Positions 14,916-23,315 of a DNA stretch of 24,139 nucleotides are shown piece by piece. The position numbers were made by a program, and so were the translations under genes. Position 1 is the stretch's first letter; the number at the start of each line of letters is the position of its first letter. This DNA is from CAXTEJ01 sp964243295. GTDB lineage: Bacteria; Actinomycetota; Actinomycetes; Actinomycetales; Angustibacteraceae. The notes beneath the pieces were generated by a model. The model saw only the letters and a program-made list of their open reading frames with translations, was not told the DNA's origin and did not search any database. The DNA is taken from positions 1-24,139 of the forward strand of contig CAXTEJ010000047.1 of assembly GCA_964243295.1 (NCBI GenBank), given 5' to 3'.

Positions 14916-16079
14916 ATGTCGACCGGGGCGCCGACCGGGGCGGGCGGGGCCGACCTGCGCCTCGAGCGCGTCACCAAGCAGTTCGGTGACTTCGTCGCCG
15001 TCGACGACCTGTCGCTGACCATCCCGGCTGGTTCGTTCTTCGCGCTGCTCGGCCCCTCAGGGTGCGGCAAGACGACGACGCTGCGCATGGTCGCGGGCCT
15101 GGAGGCTCCGACGTCCGGCAGCCTGTTCCTGGGCGACCGTGACGTGACCCACGCCAAGCCGCACCAGCGCGAGGTCAACACCGTCTTCCAGTCCTACGCG
15201 CTGTTCCCGCACCTCGACATCCACGAGAACGTCGCGTTCGGGCTGCGCCGCCGCAAGGTCAAGGACGTCGACACCCAGGTGCTGGCGGCGCTCGAGCTCG
15301 TCGAGCTCGCGCACCTCGCCCGCCGCAGGCCCGGCCAGCTGTCGGGTGGCCAGCAGCAGCGCATCGCCCTCGCGCGCGCCGTGGTCAACCGGCCCTCGGT
15401 GCTGCTGCTGGACGAGCCGCTCGGGGCGCTCGACCTCAAGCTGCGCCGGCAGATGCAGCTCGAGCTCAAGCGCATCCAGGACGAGGTGGGCCTGACGTTC
15501 GTCCACGTCACGCACGACCAGGAGGAGGCCATGACCATGGCCGACACGGTCGCGGTGATGAACGCCGGCGTGATCGAGCAGATGGGCGCGCCGGCCGAGC
15601 TCTACGAGAACCCGCGCTCGACGTTCGTCGCCAACTTCCTCGGCCAGTCCAACCTGATCGAGGGCACGGTCAAGAGCCGCAGCGCCGACCATCTCGAGGT
15701 GGACGTCGGCGGGCGCAGGCTCGCGCTCCCGCTGGCGCGCAACAGGTCTGAGTCGTCGGCCGCGGGTGAGGTGCTGATCGGCGTCCGGCCGGAGAAGATC
15801 GCACTGGTGCCGGCCGGCGCCCCGGTGCGCGACGGCCTGAACCGGCTCGACGGCGGCGTGGTCGTCGACGCCAGCTTCACCGGCGTCTCGACGCAGTACC
15901 TCGTCCGCATGCCGTGGGGCCAGCAGCTGACGGTCTTCGCCCAGAACCTCTCCGTCGGTGGTGTGCTCGCCGCGGGCTCGCCCGTGACGCTCGCCTGGGA
16001 GCCGGCGCACACCTTCGCGCTGCAGGGCGACGCCGAGGCCGGATCGCAGGTCGAGGACTCGCTCGCAGGGGTGGGCTGA
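14916..16079 (+). CDS. potA: Polyamine ABC transporter ATP-binding protein (PotA-like)
   Basis: 387 residues from ATG 14916; GAGGTGG at 14901-14907 suits this start, though an in-frame GTG at 14904 is possible. It energises import by ATP hydrolysis at the cytoplasmic face. Walker A GPSGCGKT (46-53), Q-loop Gln92 in FQSYALFPHL, signature LSGGQQQR (142-149), Walker B LLLDE (163-167), D-loop GALD and switch His200 in HVTHDQEEAM are all intact. The C-terminal third is a TOBE-type regulatory domain (QSNLIEGTV, GVRPEKIAL). This arrangement is standard for PotA/MalK-type importers. It lies 13 bases after potD and 2 bases before potB. Confidence 0.94.
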   Translation: MSTGAPTGAGGADLRLERVTKQFGDFVAVDDLSLTIPAGSFFALLGPSGCGKTTTLRMVAGLEAPTSGSLFLGDRDVTHAKPHQREVNTVFQSYALFPHLDIHENVAFGLRRRKVKDVDTQVLAALELVELAHLARRRPGQLSGGQQQRIALARAVVNRPSVLLLDEPLGALDLKLRRQMQLELKRIQDEVGLTFVHVTHDQEEAMTMADTVAVMNAGVIEQMGAPAELYENPRSTFVANFLGQSNLIEGTVKSRSADHLEVDVGGRRLALPLARNRSESSAAGEVLIGVRPEKIALVPAGAPVRDGLNRLDGGVVVDASFTGVSTQYLVRMPWGQQLTVFAQNLSVGGVLAAGSPVTLAWEPAHTFALQGDAEAGSQVEDSLAGVG

Positions 16080-16081
16080 GC

Positions 16082-16993
16082 ATGGCTCTTGCGAGCGCCG
16101 CCCACCCACCGGGGGCACCTGTCGCCGCCACGGCCCGTCCTGTGCGGTCGCGCAGCTGGACGCCGTACCTGCTGCTGCTGCCCGGCCTGCTGTGGCTCGG
16201 GGTGTTCTTCGTCGTGCCGCTCGTCACGCTGCTCGGCACGTCGACCCAGACGCCGGCGGTGAGCGGCGAGACCGGCGTCTTCGTGCAGACGTTCCGGTTC
16301 GCGAACTACTGGGACGCGCTGACCGCCTACGAGGCGCAGTTCATCCGCTCGTTCCTCTACGCCGGGATCGCGACGGTCCTCGCGCTCGTCATCTCCTACC
16401 CGCTGGCGTACGCGATCGCCTTCAAGGTGGGCCGCTGGCGCAACCTGCTGCTGGTGCTGGTCGTGGCACCGTTCTTCTGCAGCTTCATCCTGCGCACCCT
16501 CGCCTGGCGGCAGATCCTCGCCGACGAGGGCTTCGTCGTCCGCACCCTCAAGTCGCTGCACGTCATCGGCGAGACGACGACGCTGACGGCCAGCGCGGTC
16601 GCTGTCGTCGCGGGCATCACCTACAACTTCCTGCCGTTCATGACGCTGCCGCTGTACGCCAGCCTCGAGCGCATCGAACCGCGGCTGCTCGAGGCGGGTG
16701 GCGACCTGTACGCCGGTGCGTTCACGACGTTCCGCACGGTCACGCTGCCGCTGTCGATGCCCGGCGTCGTAGCCGGCACGTTGCTGACGTTCATCCCCGC
16801 AGCCGGCGACTTCGTCAACGCCCAGCTGCTGGGCAACCCCGGCACCACCATGATCGGCAACGTGGTGCAGGCGCGGTTCTTCACGATCGTCGACTACCCG
16901 ACCGCCGCCGTCCTGTCGTTCCTGCTGATGATCGCGATCCTCGTGCTCGTCACGCTGTACGTGCGCCGGGCCGGCACCGAGGAGCTCGTGTGA
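16082..16993 (+). CDS. potB: Polyamine ABC transporter permease, PotB-like
   Basis: 303 residues from ATG 16082. Six membrane segments can be seen, the first at about residues 29-52 (PYLLLLPGLLWLGVFFVVPL). The EAA loop that contacts the ATPase is at about 204-217 (EAGGDLYAGAFTTF) and is followed by TVTLPLSMPGVVAG. It pairs with the PotC-like subunit to form the channel. It begins 2 bases after potA and its stop overlaps the next start, so the subunits are probably made in coupled amounts. Confidence 0.93.
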   Translation: MALASAAHPPGAPVAATARPVRSRSWTPYLLLLPGLLWLGVFFVVPLVTLLGTSTQTPAVSGETGVFVQTFRFANYWDALTAYEAQFIRSFLYAGIATVLALVISYPLAYAIAFKVGRWRNLLLVLVVAPFFCSFILRTLAWRQILADEGFVVRTLKSLHVIGETTTLTASAVAVVAGITYNFLPFMTLPLYASLERIEPRLLEAGGDLYAGAFTTFRTVTLPLSMPGVVAGTLLTFIPAAGDFVNAQLLGNPGTTMIGNVVQARFFTIVDYPTAAVLSFLLMIAILVLVTLYVRRAGTEELV

Positions 16994-17853
16994 CCACTGA
17001 CGTCAGGCCCGGCCGACCCGTCACCAGGAGCAGCCGCCCTGTGCCGCAACGGCCGCCGGCGGGCCGGCGGCTGCGCGGCTGGCTGGGCGCCAACGCCCTG
17101 CGCATCTACGCGGTCGTCGCCTTCGGCTACATCTTCCTGCCCATCGCCTACGTGACGGTGTTCTCCTTCAACCGCCCCGCCCGCACCAACCTGACCTGGC
17201 GGGGGTTCACGACCACGAACTGGCAGCACCCGTGCGACGCGCCGGACGTGTGCCCGGCGCTGGTGAACAGCCTGCAGATCGGGCTGCTGTCGACGCTGCT
17301 CGCGACGGTGCTCGGCACGCTCATCGCCTTCGCCCTGGCACGACACCGGTTCCGCGGGCGGGCCACGACCAACCTGCTGCTGTTCCTGCCGATGGCCACG
17401 CCGGAGGTGGTGCTGGCGGCCTCGCTGCTGGCGCTGTTCCTCAACCTCGGCGTCGACCTGGGGTACAGCACGATCGTCGCGGCGCACGTCATGTTCTGCA
17501 TCAGCTTCGTCGTGGTGACGGTGAAGGCGCGCGTCGCGAGCCTCGACCCGCGGCTCGAGCAGGCAGCGATGGACCTGTACGCCAGTGAGCTGCAGACCTT
17601 CCGCCGCATCACGTTGCCGCTCGTCGCGCCCGGCATCGCGGGTGCCGCGCTGCTGGCGTTCTCGCTGTCGTTCGACGACTTCATCATCACCAACTTCGTC
17701 AGCGGCGACGTCGACACGTTCCCCAAGTTCATCTACGTCTCCGCGGGCCGCGGCATCCCTGCGCAGGCCTACGTCATCGGATCGGCCGCGTTCTTCCTGT
17801 CGCTGCTGGTCGTGCTGCTGGCCGAGACCCTGCGGCGTCGGAAGCCTGCGTGA
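16990..17853 (+). CDS. potC: Polyamine ABC transporter permease, PotC-like
   Basis: 287 residues from GTG overlapping the potB stop (GTGA). An Arg/Pro-rich cytoplasmic N-terminus of about 30 residues precedes the first membrane segment (about 38-60). The EAA loop is at about 190-204 (EQAAMDLYASELQTF), followed by RITLPLVAPGIAGA. FSLSFDDFIITNFVSG is characteristic of PotC/PotI permeases. An insert with two cysteines (PCDAPDVC, about 81-88) lies in the first external loop and could form a disulfide outside the cell. The stop overlaps the start of the oxidoreductase gene (GTGA). Confidence 0.93.
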   Translation: MTTDVRPGRPVTRSSRPVPQRPPAGRRLRGWLGANALRIYAVVAFGYIFLPIAYVTVFSFNRPARTNLTWRGFTTTNWQHPCDAPDVCPALVNSLQIGLLSTLLATVLGTLIAFALARHRFRGRATTNLLLFLPMATPEVVLAASLLALFLNLGVDLGYSTIVAAHVMFCISFVVVTVKARVASLDPRLEQAAMDLYASELQTFRRITLPLVAPGIAGAALLAFSLSFDDFIITNFVSGDVDTFPKFIYVSAGRGIPAQAYVIGSAAFFLSLLVVLLAETLRRRKPA

Positions 17854-19271
17854 ACCGCACGACGGCGGCCCCGCGGTCCGGCACGGCCGTCGGGCTCGAC
17901 ACCGCCAGCGGCGTGCCGCTGTGGCTCGACTCGCCGCTGCGGCCTGCGCCGCGGCCTGGGCTGGGTGGGTCGACCAGCGCCGACCTCGTGGTGGTGGGCG
18001 GTGGCTTCACCGGGCTGTGGACGGCGCTGCTCGCGCTCACCGAGCAGCCGGGCCGCGACGTGGTCGTGCTGGACGCCGGACGGCTGGGCTGGGCGGCGTC
18101 GGGGCGCAACGGCGGCTTCTGCGCCGCGAGCCTGACGCACGGCCTCGCCAACGGGCTCGCCCGCTGGCCCGGCGAGATGGCCACGCTCGTGCGGCTCGGC
18201 GACGAGAACCTCGACGCCATCGAGGCCACGGTGAGCGACGAGGGCATCGACTGCTCGTTCGAGCGCACGGGCGAGCTCGACGTCGCGGTCGCCCCGTGGC
18301 AGGTCGAGGCGCTCACCGAGGACGTCGAGGCAGCGCGCGCGCTGGGTGTCGACCTGACGGTCCTGGACGCCGCGGCCACCCGCGCGCTCGTGGGCTCGCC
18401 GACGTACCTCGGGGGAGTGCTCGACCGCCGCGGCGCCGCGATGCTCGACCCCGCCCGGTTGGTGTGGGGGCTCGCCGAGGCCGTCGAGCGGCGGGGTGGG
18501 CGCATCCACGAGGGCACGCGGGTGACCGGCGTGACCGCCGGCGCTGCGAGCGTCGCCGTGCGGCTGGCCGACGGCGAGGTGCGGGCGAGGCAGGTGGTGC
18601 TCGGCACCAACGCCTTCCCCAACCCCGTGCGACGGCACCGGCCGTTCACGGTGCCGGTGTGGGACCACGTGATCGCGACCGAGCCGCTGTCGCCGCAGCA
18701 GCGGGCGTCGCTGGGCTGGGCGGGGCGCCAGGGGGTCGGCGACGGTGGCAACCAGTTCCACTACTACCGGCTCACCGACGACGACCGGCTCGTCTTCGGT
18801 GGCTACGACGCCCTCTACTACCGCGGCAGCGACATGTCGGCGGCCCGCGCCCGCAGCGCCGCCACCGAGGCGCTGCTCGCGCGGCACCTCGTCGACACCT
18901 TCCCGTCCCTGGACGGGGTGCGCATCACCCACACCTGGGGTGGCGCCATCGACACCAGCACGCGGTTCAGCGCCTTCTGGGGCCTCACGCACGGCGGCCG
19001 AGTGGCGTCGGTCAGCGGCTACACCGGCCTCGGTGTCGGGGCCACGCGCTTCGGCGCCCAGGTCTGCCTCGACCTGCTGGCCCGGCGCGACACCGAGCGC
19101 ACCCGGCTGCAGATGGTGCGGCGGGGGCCGGTGCCGTTCCCGCCCGAGCCGATCAGGTGGGCGGGCATCGAGCTCACCCGGCGCGCGATGGCGCGGTCCG
19201 ACGCCCGAGGTGGCAGGCGTGGGCCGTGGCTGCGGGCGCTCGACGCGCTGGGGCTCGGCTTCGACTCCTGA
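17850..19271 (+). CDS. FAD-dependent oxidoreductase, DAO family (PuuB-like), second copy
   Basis: 473 residues from GTG 17850 in a GTGA overlap with potC. FAD-binding motif VVGGGFTG (about 48-55), the GRNGGFCAASLTHG segment (from about residue 85), and a C-terminal FAD contact (THTWGGAIDTSTRFSAFWGL, SVSGYTGLGVGATRFGAQ) place it in the DAO/PuuB-like group. Expected reaction: oxidation of an amine imported by the adjacent Pot transporter to an aminoaldehyde and H2O2. It is a clear but distant homologue of the enzyme at 6984-8360. Translational coupling to the permease is a strong contextual sign that its substrate is the transported molecule. No catalase is nearby. Confidence 0.87.
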   Translation: MNRTTAAPRSGTAVGLDTASGVPLWLDSPLRPAPRPGLGGSTSADLVVVGGGFTGLWTALLALTEQPGRDVVVLDAGRLGWAASGRNGGFCAASLTHGLANGLARWPGEMATLVRLGDENLDAIEATVSDEGIDCSFERTGELDVAVAPWQVEALTEDVEAARALGVDLTVLDAAATRALVGSPTYLGGVLDRRGAAMLDPARLVWGLAEAVERRGGRIHEGTRVTGVTAGAASVAVRLADGEVRARQVVLGTNAFPNPVRRHRPFTVPVWDHVIATEPLSPQQRASLGWAGRQGVGDGGNQFHYYRLTDDDRLVFGGYDALYYRGSDMSAARARSAATEALLARHLVDTFPSLDGVRITHTWGGAIDTSTRFSAFWGLTHGGRVASVSGYTGLGVGATRFGAQVCLDLLARRDTERTRLQMVRRGPVPFPPEPIRWAGIELTRRAMARSDARGGRRGPWLRALDALGLGFDS

Positions 19272-19291
19272 GGCGCCGGGGTGTGGTGCTC

Positions 19292-19313
19292 ATGTCCTGA
19301 CATCCGGCACACT
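19292..19313 (+). promoter_or_regulatory. Operator-like palindrome and -10-like box before the MmsA-type gene
   Basis: ATGTC-CT-GACAT at 19292-19303 is a perfect 5-bp inverted repeat; its GTC..GAC core resembles GntR-family sites. Five bases later CACACT (19308-19313) lies 7 bases before the ATG, the same geometry as upstream of the gene at 23260. Together they suggest a separately regulated, leaderless internal promoter within the cluster. No GntR gene is in the window. Confidence 0.35.
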
Positions 19314-19320
19314 GGCCCGC

Positions 19321-20814
19321 ATGACGCAGCGGATCACCCACTGGATCGACGGCAAGCCCTTCGGCGGCACGACCGAGCGCTCGGGTGAGGTGTTCGACCC
19401 CGCCACCGGGCAGGTCAGTGGCCTGGTCGACCTCGCCGACGTCGCGACCGTCGACCTGGCGGTGGCCGGTGCCGCCGCGGCGGCCCGCGCCTGGGGCAGC
19501 TCGTCGCTGTCGACGCGCACGCGCGTGCTGTTCGCGTTCCGCCAGCTGCTCGACGAGCGCAAGGGCGAGGTCGCCGCGCTCATCACGGCCGAGCACGGCA
19601 AGGTGCTGTCGGACGCCGTTGGTGAGGTGACGCGCGGCCTCGAGGTCGTCGAGTTCGCCTGCGGCATCCCCCACCTGCTCAAGGGCGGTTTCAGCGAGAA
19701 CGTCTCGACGCGTGTCGACGTGTACTCGATCCGGCAGGCGCTCGGCGTCGTCGCTGTGATCTCGCCGTTCAACTTCCCGGCCATGGTGCCGCTGTGGTTC
19801 GTGCCCGTCGCGATCGCGGCCGGCAACGCCGTCGTCCTCAAGCCCAGCGAGAAGGACCCGTCGGCGGCGATCCTGCTGGCGGAGCTGTGGGCCGAGGCCG
19901 GGCTGCCCGAGGGTGTGCTGTCCGTCGTCCACGGCGACAAGGTGGCCGTCGACCGGCTGCTCGAGCACCCCGACGTCGCGGCCGTCTCCTTCGTCGGCTC
20001 GACCCCCATCGCGCAGTACGTCTACGAGACCGGCACCGCCCACGGCAAGCGGGTGCAGGCCCTCGGCGGCGCGAAGAACCACATGGTGGTGCTGCCGGAC
20101 GCCGACCTCGACCTGGCCGCCGACGCCGCCGTCAACGCCGGCTTCGGCTCGGCGGGCGAGCGGTGCATGGCCATCTCGGCGCTCGTCGTGGTCGAGCAGG
20201 TCGCCGACGAGCTGGTCGCCAAGATCGCCGAGCGGGTGTCGACGTTGCGCACCGGGGACGGGCGCCGCGGCGCCGACATGGGGCCGCTGGTCACCGGGGC
20301 GCACCGCGACAAGGTGGTCTCGTACGTCGCGGCGGGCGTCGATTCCGGCGCCTCCCTGGTGGTCGACGGGCGCGAGCAGCACTTCGACGGCGCGGACGAC
20401 GGCTTCTGGCTCGGGCCGACGCTGTTCGACCACGTGGGCACCGACATGAGCATCTACACCGACGAGATCTTCGGGCCCGTGCTGTCGGTAGTCCGGGTCG
20501 GCTCCTACGACGAGGCGCTCGAGCTGGTCAACGCCAACAAGTACGGCAACGGCACGGCGATCTTCACCAACGACGGCGGGGCCGCCCGGCGCTACCAGAA
20601 CGAGGTGCAGGTCGGCATGGTCGGCATCAACGTGCCGATCCCGGTGCCCATGGCCTACTACTCGTTCGGCGGTTGGAAGAGCTCGCTGTTCGGTGACAGC
20701 CACGCGCACGGCACCGAGGGCGTGCACTTCTTCACCCGCGGCAAGGTCGTCACGTCGCGCTGGCTCGACCCCAGCCACGGCGGCCTGAACCTCGGGTTCC
20801 CGCAGAACTCCTGA
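19321..20814 (+). CDS. mmsA: CoA-acylating (methyl)malonate-semialdehyde dehydrogenase
   Basis: 497 residues from ATG 19321. It converts malonate semialdehyde to acetyl-CoA or methylmalonate semialdehyde to propionyl-CoA, with NAD+ and CoA and release of CO2. Hallmarks are ITHWIDGKPFGG at the N-terminus, SPFNFPAMVPLWF, Cys282 in GSAGERCMA, and QALGGAKNHMVV, where the general-base Glu of hydrolysing ALDHs (ELGG) is Ala247, fitting transfer to CoA. IFGPVLSVVRV and PVPMAYYSFGGWKSSLFGD are family-typical. In a polyamine cluster the likely substrate is malonate semialdehyde derived from beta-alanine, although valine or inositol breakdown is the classic setting. The upstream gap is 49 bp. Confidence 0.92.
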   Translation: MTQRITHWIDGKPFGGTTERSGEVFDPATGQVSGLVDLADVATVDLAVAGAAAAARAWGSSSLSTRTRVLFAFRQLLDERKGEVAALITAEHGKVLSDAVGEVTRGLEVVEFACGIPHLLKGGFSENVSTRVDVYSIRQALGVVAVISPFNFPAMVPLWFVPVAIAAGNAVVLKPSEKDPSAAILLAELWAEAGLPEGVLSVVHGDKVAVDRLLEHPDVAAVSFVGSTPIAQYVYETGTAHGKRVQALGGAKNHMVVLPDADLDLAADAAVNAGFGSAGERCMAISALVVVEQVADELVAKIAERVSTLRTGDGRRGADMGPLVTGAHRDKVVSYVAAGVDSGASLVVDGREQHFDGADDGFWLGPTLFDHVGTDMSIYTDEIFGPVLSVVRVGSYDEALELVNANKYGNGTAIFTNDGGAARRYQNEVQVGMVGINVPIPVPMAYYSFGGWKSSLFGDSHAHGTEGVHFFTRGKVVTSRWLDPSHGGLNLGFPQNS

Positions 20815-20832
20815 GCTGGTCGGCGGCCTGGC

Positions 20833-21855
20833 GTGACACGCTACGGCGCGCAGTACGGGCCTGACGTCACGTTCCTCGGCGTCGACCGCTGCGACCTGGA
20901 CGACCCGGCGACGTACGCCGGCGCGGACGTCGTCGTGCTCGGTGCCCCTTTCGACGGCGGCACCTCGCACCGGCCCGGCACCAGGTTCGGGCCGATGGCG
21001 ATCCGCACCACGGACTACCTGCCGCAGGGCGGTTCCCGGCCGAGCCTGGCGTTGCGCGCCGACGGGCTGCGCGACCTGCGGGTGGTCGACGCGGGTGACG
21101 TGGCGATGTTCTCAGGCGACATCGCGACGGCGCTGCCGGCGCTGCAGGCGGCGGTCGCGTCGGTGGCGCGGGCGGGCGCGGTGCCGGTGGTGCTCGGCGG
21201 CGACCACGCGATCGCGTTCCCGGACGCTGCCGGCGTCGCGGAGGTGCTCGGTGCCGGGCGCGTGTCGATGATCCACTTCGACGCCCACGCCGACACCGGC
21301 GACACCGAGCTCGGCTCGCTGTGGGGGCACGGCACGCCGATGCGCCGGCTGATCGAGTCGGGGGCACTGCGCGGCGACCGGTTCCTGCAGCTGGGGCTGC
21401 GCGGCTACTGGCCCGAGCCGCCGACGCTCGACTGGATGGCCGAGCAGGGCATGCGGTCCTACGAGATGACGGAGATCGTCCACCGGGGTCTCGACCCGTG
21501 CCTGACGGAGGCCTTCGCCATCGCCACCGACGACTGCGACGGCGTCTTCCTGTCGGTCGACATCGACGTCGTCGACCCCGGCCACGCGCCGGGCACCGGT
21601 ACGCCGGAGCCGGGTGGCCTCAGCGCGCGCGAGCTGCTGGACGCGGTGCGGCGCACCTGCCTCGAGCTTCCGGTGGTCGGCGTCGACGTCGTCGAGGTCA
21701 GCCCGCCGTACGACCACGCCGACATCACCGCGGCGCTTGCCAATCGCGTGGTGCTCGAGGCGCTGTCGGCCATGGCGAGACGCCGGCGGGACGCGCGGGA
21801 GGGCACCCGGTGGGACCCGTCGCTGCCACTGCTGGCGCGACGTCCGGACGCCTGA
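20833..21855 (+). CDS. speB: Agmatinase/guanidinobutyrase family ureohydrolase
   Basis: 340 residues from GTG 20833, 18 bases after the dehydrogenase. It hydrolyses a guanidino compound to urea and an amine; agmatine to putrescine is the best fit given the neighbours. All binuclear Mn ligands of the arginase/agmatinase fold are present: His125 in LGGDHAI, Asp150, His152 and Asp154 in HFDAHADT, and Asp243 and Asp245 in SVDIDVVDP. GAPFDGGTSHRPGTRFGP and the HGTP motif are also typical of agmatinases. 4-guanidinobutyrase is an equally folded alternative that would yield GABA. The gene ends only 4 bases from the convergent stop of the next gene. Confidence 0.88.
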   Translation: MTRYGAQYGPDVTFLGVDRCDLDDPATYAGADVVVLGAPFDGGTSHRPGTRFGPMAIRTTDYLPQGGSRPSLALRADGLRDLRVVDAGDVAMFSGDIATALPALQAAVASVARAGAVPVVLGGDHAIAFPDAAGVAEVLGAGRVSMIHFDAHADTGDTELGSLWGHGTPMRRLIESGALRGDRFLQLGLRGYWPEPPTLDWMAEQGMRSYEMTEIVHRGLDPCLTEAFAIATDDCDGVFLSVDIDVVDPGHAPGTGTPEPGGLSARELLDAVRRTCLELPVVGVDVVEVSPPYDHADITAALANRVVLEALSAMARRRRDAREGTRWDPSLPLLARRPDA

Positions 21856-21859
21856 TCGG

Positions 21860-23260
21860 CTACTGCCCGTAGGTCTCCAGCAGGCGCAGCCACACCTCGC
21901 TCATCGTCGGGTACGACGGGACGGCGTGCCGCAGCCGCTCGACAGGCACGCGGCCGACGATCGCGATGGTGGCGCCGTGCAGCAAGTCGGCGACGTCCTG
22001 ACCGACGAACGTCGCGCCGACCAGCACCCCGGCGTCCTCGTCGACGACGATCGACGCGCGACCTCGGTAGCCCTCGGCCTGCAGCGACGCGCCCGCGACG
22101 TCGCCGATGGCGTACTCGACGACCCGAACCCGCAGCCCGCGCTCACGCGCCAGGGCTTCGGACAACCCGACCGCGGCGACCTCAGGGTCGGTGAAGATGA
22201 CCTGCGGCACCGCCAGCTGGTCGGCCTCGGCGAGGTAGGGCGGCTCCTGCCCCTTCGTGCGCGCCAGGATCGCGTCAGACGCGACGCGTGCCTGGTACTT
22301 GCCCTGGTGCGTCAGCAGCACGCGCCCGTTGACGTCGCCCACGGCGTACAACCACGTGGAACCCTTGGCGCGCAACGAGTCGTCGACCTCGATCGAGCTG
22401 CCCGGCTCGAGCCCGACGGTCTCGAGCCCGAGGTCGGTCGTGGCCGGACGTCGTCCGGCGGCGACCAGCAGCTCGTCGCCGACCAGCGTGCTGCCGTCGG
22501 ACAGGTGCGCGGTGACCGGGCCGGCCGCGTCGGCGCGCTCGACGGACTCGATGCTGGTGCCGAGCCGAAGGTCGATGCCGTCCTCGCGCAGCGCCTCGGC
22601 CACCAGGTCGCCGACGAACGGCTCGAGCCGGGGGAGCAGCTGGTCGCCGCGCTCGAGCACCGTGACCTCCTCGCAGCCCAGCGCCTTCCACGCCTGCGCC
22701 ATCTCCAGCGCGACGACACCGCCGCCCATGACGACGAGCCGGCGAGGCGCGTGGCTCGCGTTGGTGATCTCGCGGCTGGTCCAGGGCCTCGCTGCCCACA
22801 GCCCGGGCAGGTCGGGGACCGCGGCCGAGGTGCCGGTGGCGAGGACGACGGCGTGGCTCGCCGTCAGCACGACCGGGCCGTCAGCGGTCTCGACGGTGAC
22901 CTCCCGCTCGCCGGACAGCCGGCCGCGGCCGCGCACCAGCTCGATGCCGGCGCCCTCCAGCCACTGCACCTGACCGTCGTCGTGCAGGTGGGAGATGTAC
23001 TCGTCGCGGCGCTGCAGCACCGCCGCCACGTCGAGCCCGCCGGTCACGGCCTCGCGGGCGCCCGGCACGCGCTGGGCCGCCCGCAGTGCGTGCACGCTGC
23101 GCAGCAGCGTCTTGCTGGGCATGCACGCCCAGTACGAGCACTCGCCGCCCACCAGCTCGTCCTCGACGATGACCGCGCTCATCCCCCCGGACACCACCCG
23201 GCCGGCGACGTTCTCGCCCGCTGGGCCAGCGCCCACCACCACCACGTCGACGGTCGTCAT
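21860..23260 (-). CDS. Pyridine nucleotide-disulfide oxidoreductase (dihydrolipoyl dehydrogenase-like), altered active site
   Basis: 466 residues from ATG 23260. FAD motif VVVGAGPAG (7-15), redox pair Cys41/Cys46 in GGECSYWACMPSK, NAD(P) motif VVMGGGVVALEMAQ in the middle, second FAD motif LYAVGDVNG, and a C-terminal dimerisation domain are all present. The C-terminal signature is HAVPSYPTMSE, so the residue before PT, the catalytic His in lipoamide dehydrogenase (HAHPTLSE), is Tyr. It therefore probably is not a true lipoamide dehydrogenase; a quinone or other disulfide/NAD(P)H reductase (LpdA- or mercuric reductase-related) is more likely. No 2-oxoacid dehydrogenase genes adjoin it. A CACACT box lies 7 bases before the start. 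Confidence 0.85.
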   Translation of the reverse strand: MTTVDVVVVGAGPAGENVAGRVVSGGMSAVIVEDELVGGECSYWACMPSKTLLRSVHALRAAQRVPGAREAVTGGLDVAAVLQRRDEYISHLHDDGQVQWLEGAGIELVRGRGRLSGEREVTVETADGPVVLTASHAVVLATGTSAAVPDLPGLWAARPWTSREITNASHAPRRLVVMGGGVVALEMAQAWKALGCEEVTVLERGDQLLPRLEPFVGDLVAEALREDGIDLRLGTSIESVERADAAGPVTAHLSDGSTLVGDELLVAAGRRPATTDLGLETVGLEPGSSIEVDDSLRAKGSTWLYAVGDVNGRVLLTHQGKYQARVASDAILARTKGQEPPYLAEADQLAVPQVIFTDPEVAAVGLSEALARERGLRVRVVEYAIGDVAGASLQAEGYRGRASIVVDEDAGVLVGATFVGQDVADLLHGATIAIVGRVPVERLRHAVPSYPTMSEVWLRLLETYGQ

Positions 23261-23267
23261 GCCCAGC

Positions 23268-23273
23268 AGTGTG
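23268..23273 (-). promoter_or_regulatory. Possible leaderless -10 box (CACACT) for the disulfide oxidoreductase
   Basis: On the minus strand CACACT precedes ATG 23260 by 7 bases, identical in sequence and spacing to the box before the MmsA-type gene. First base deviates from the TANNNT consensus. Confidence 0.35.
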
Positions 23274-23315
23274 GCACCGGCCCGACCCGCGCCGCCCCGC
23301 CCGGCCCGCCACCCC

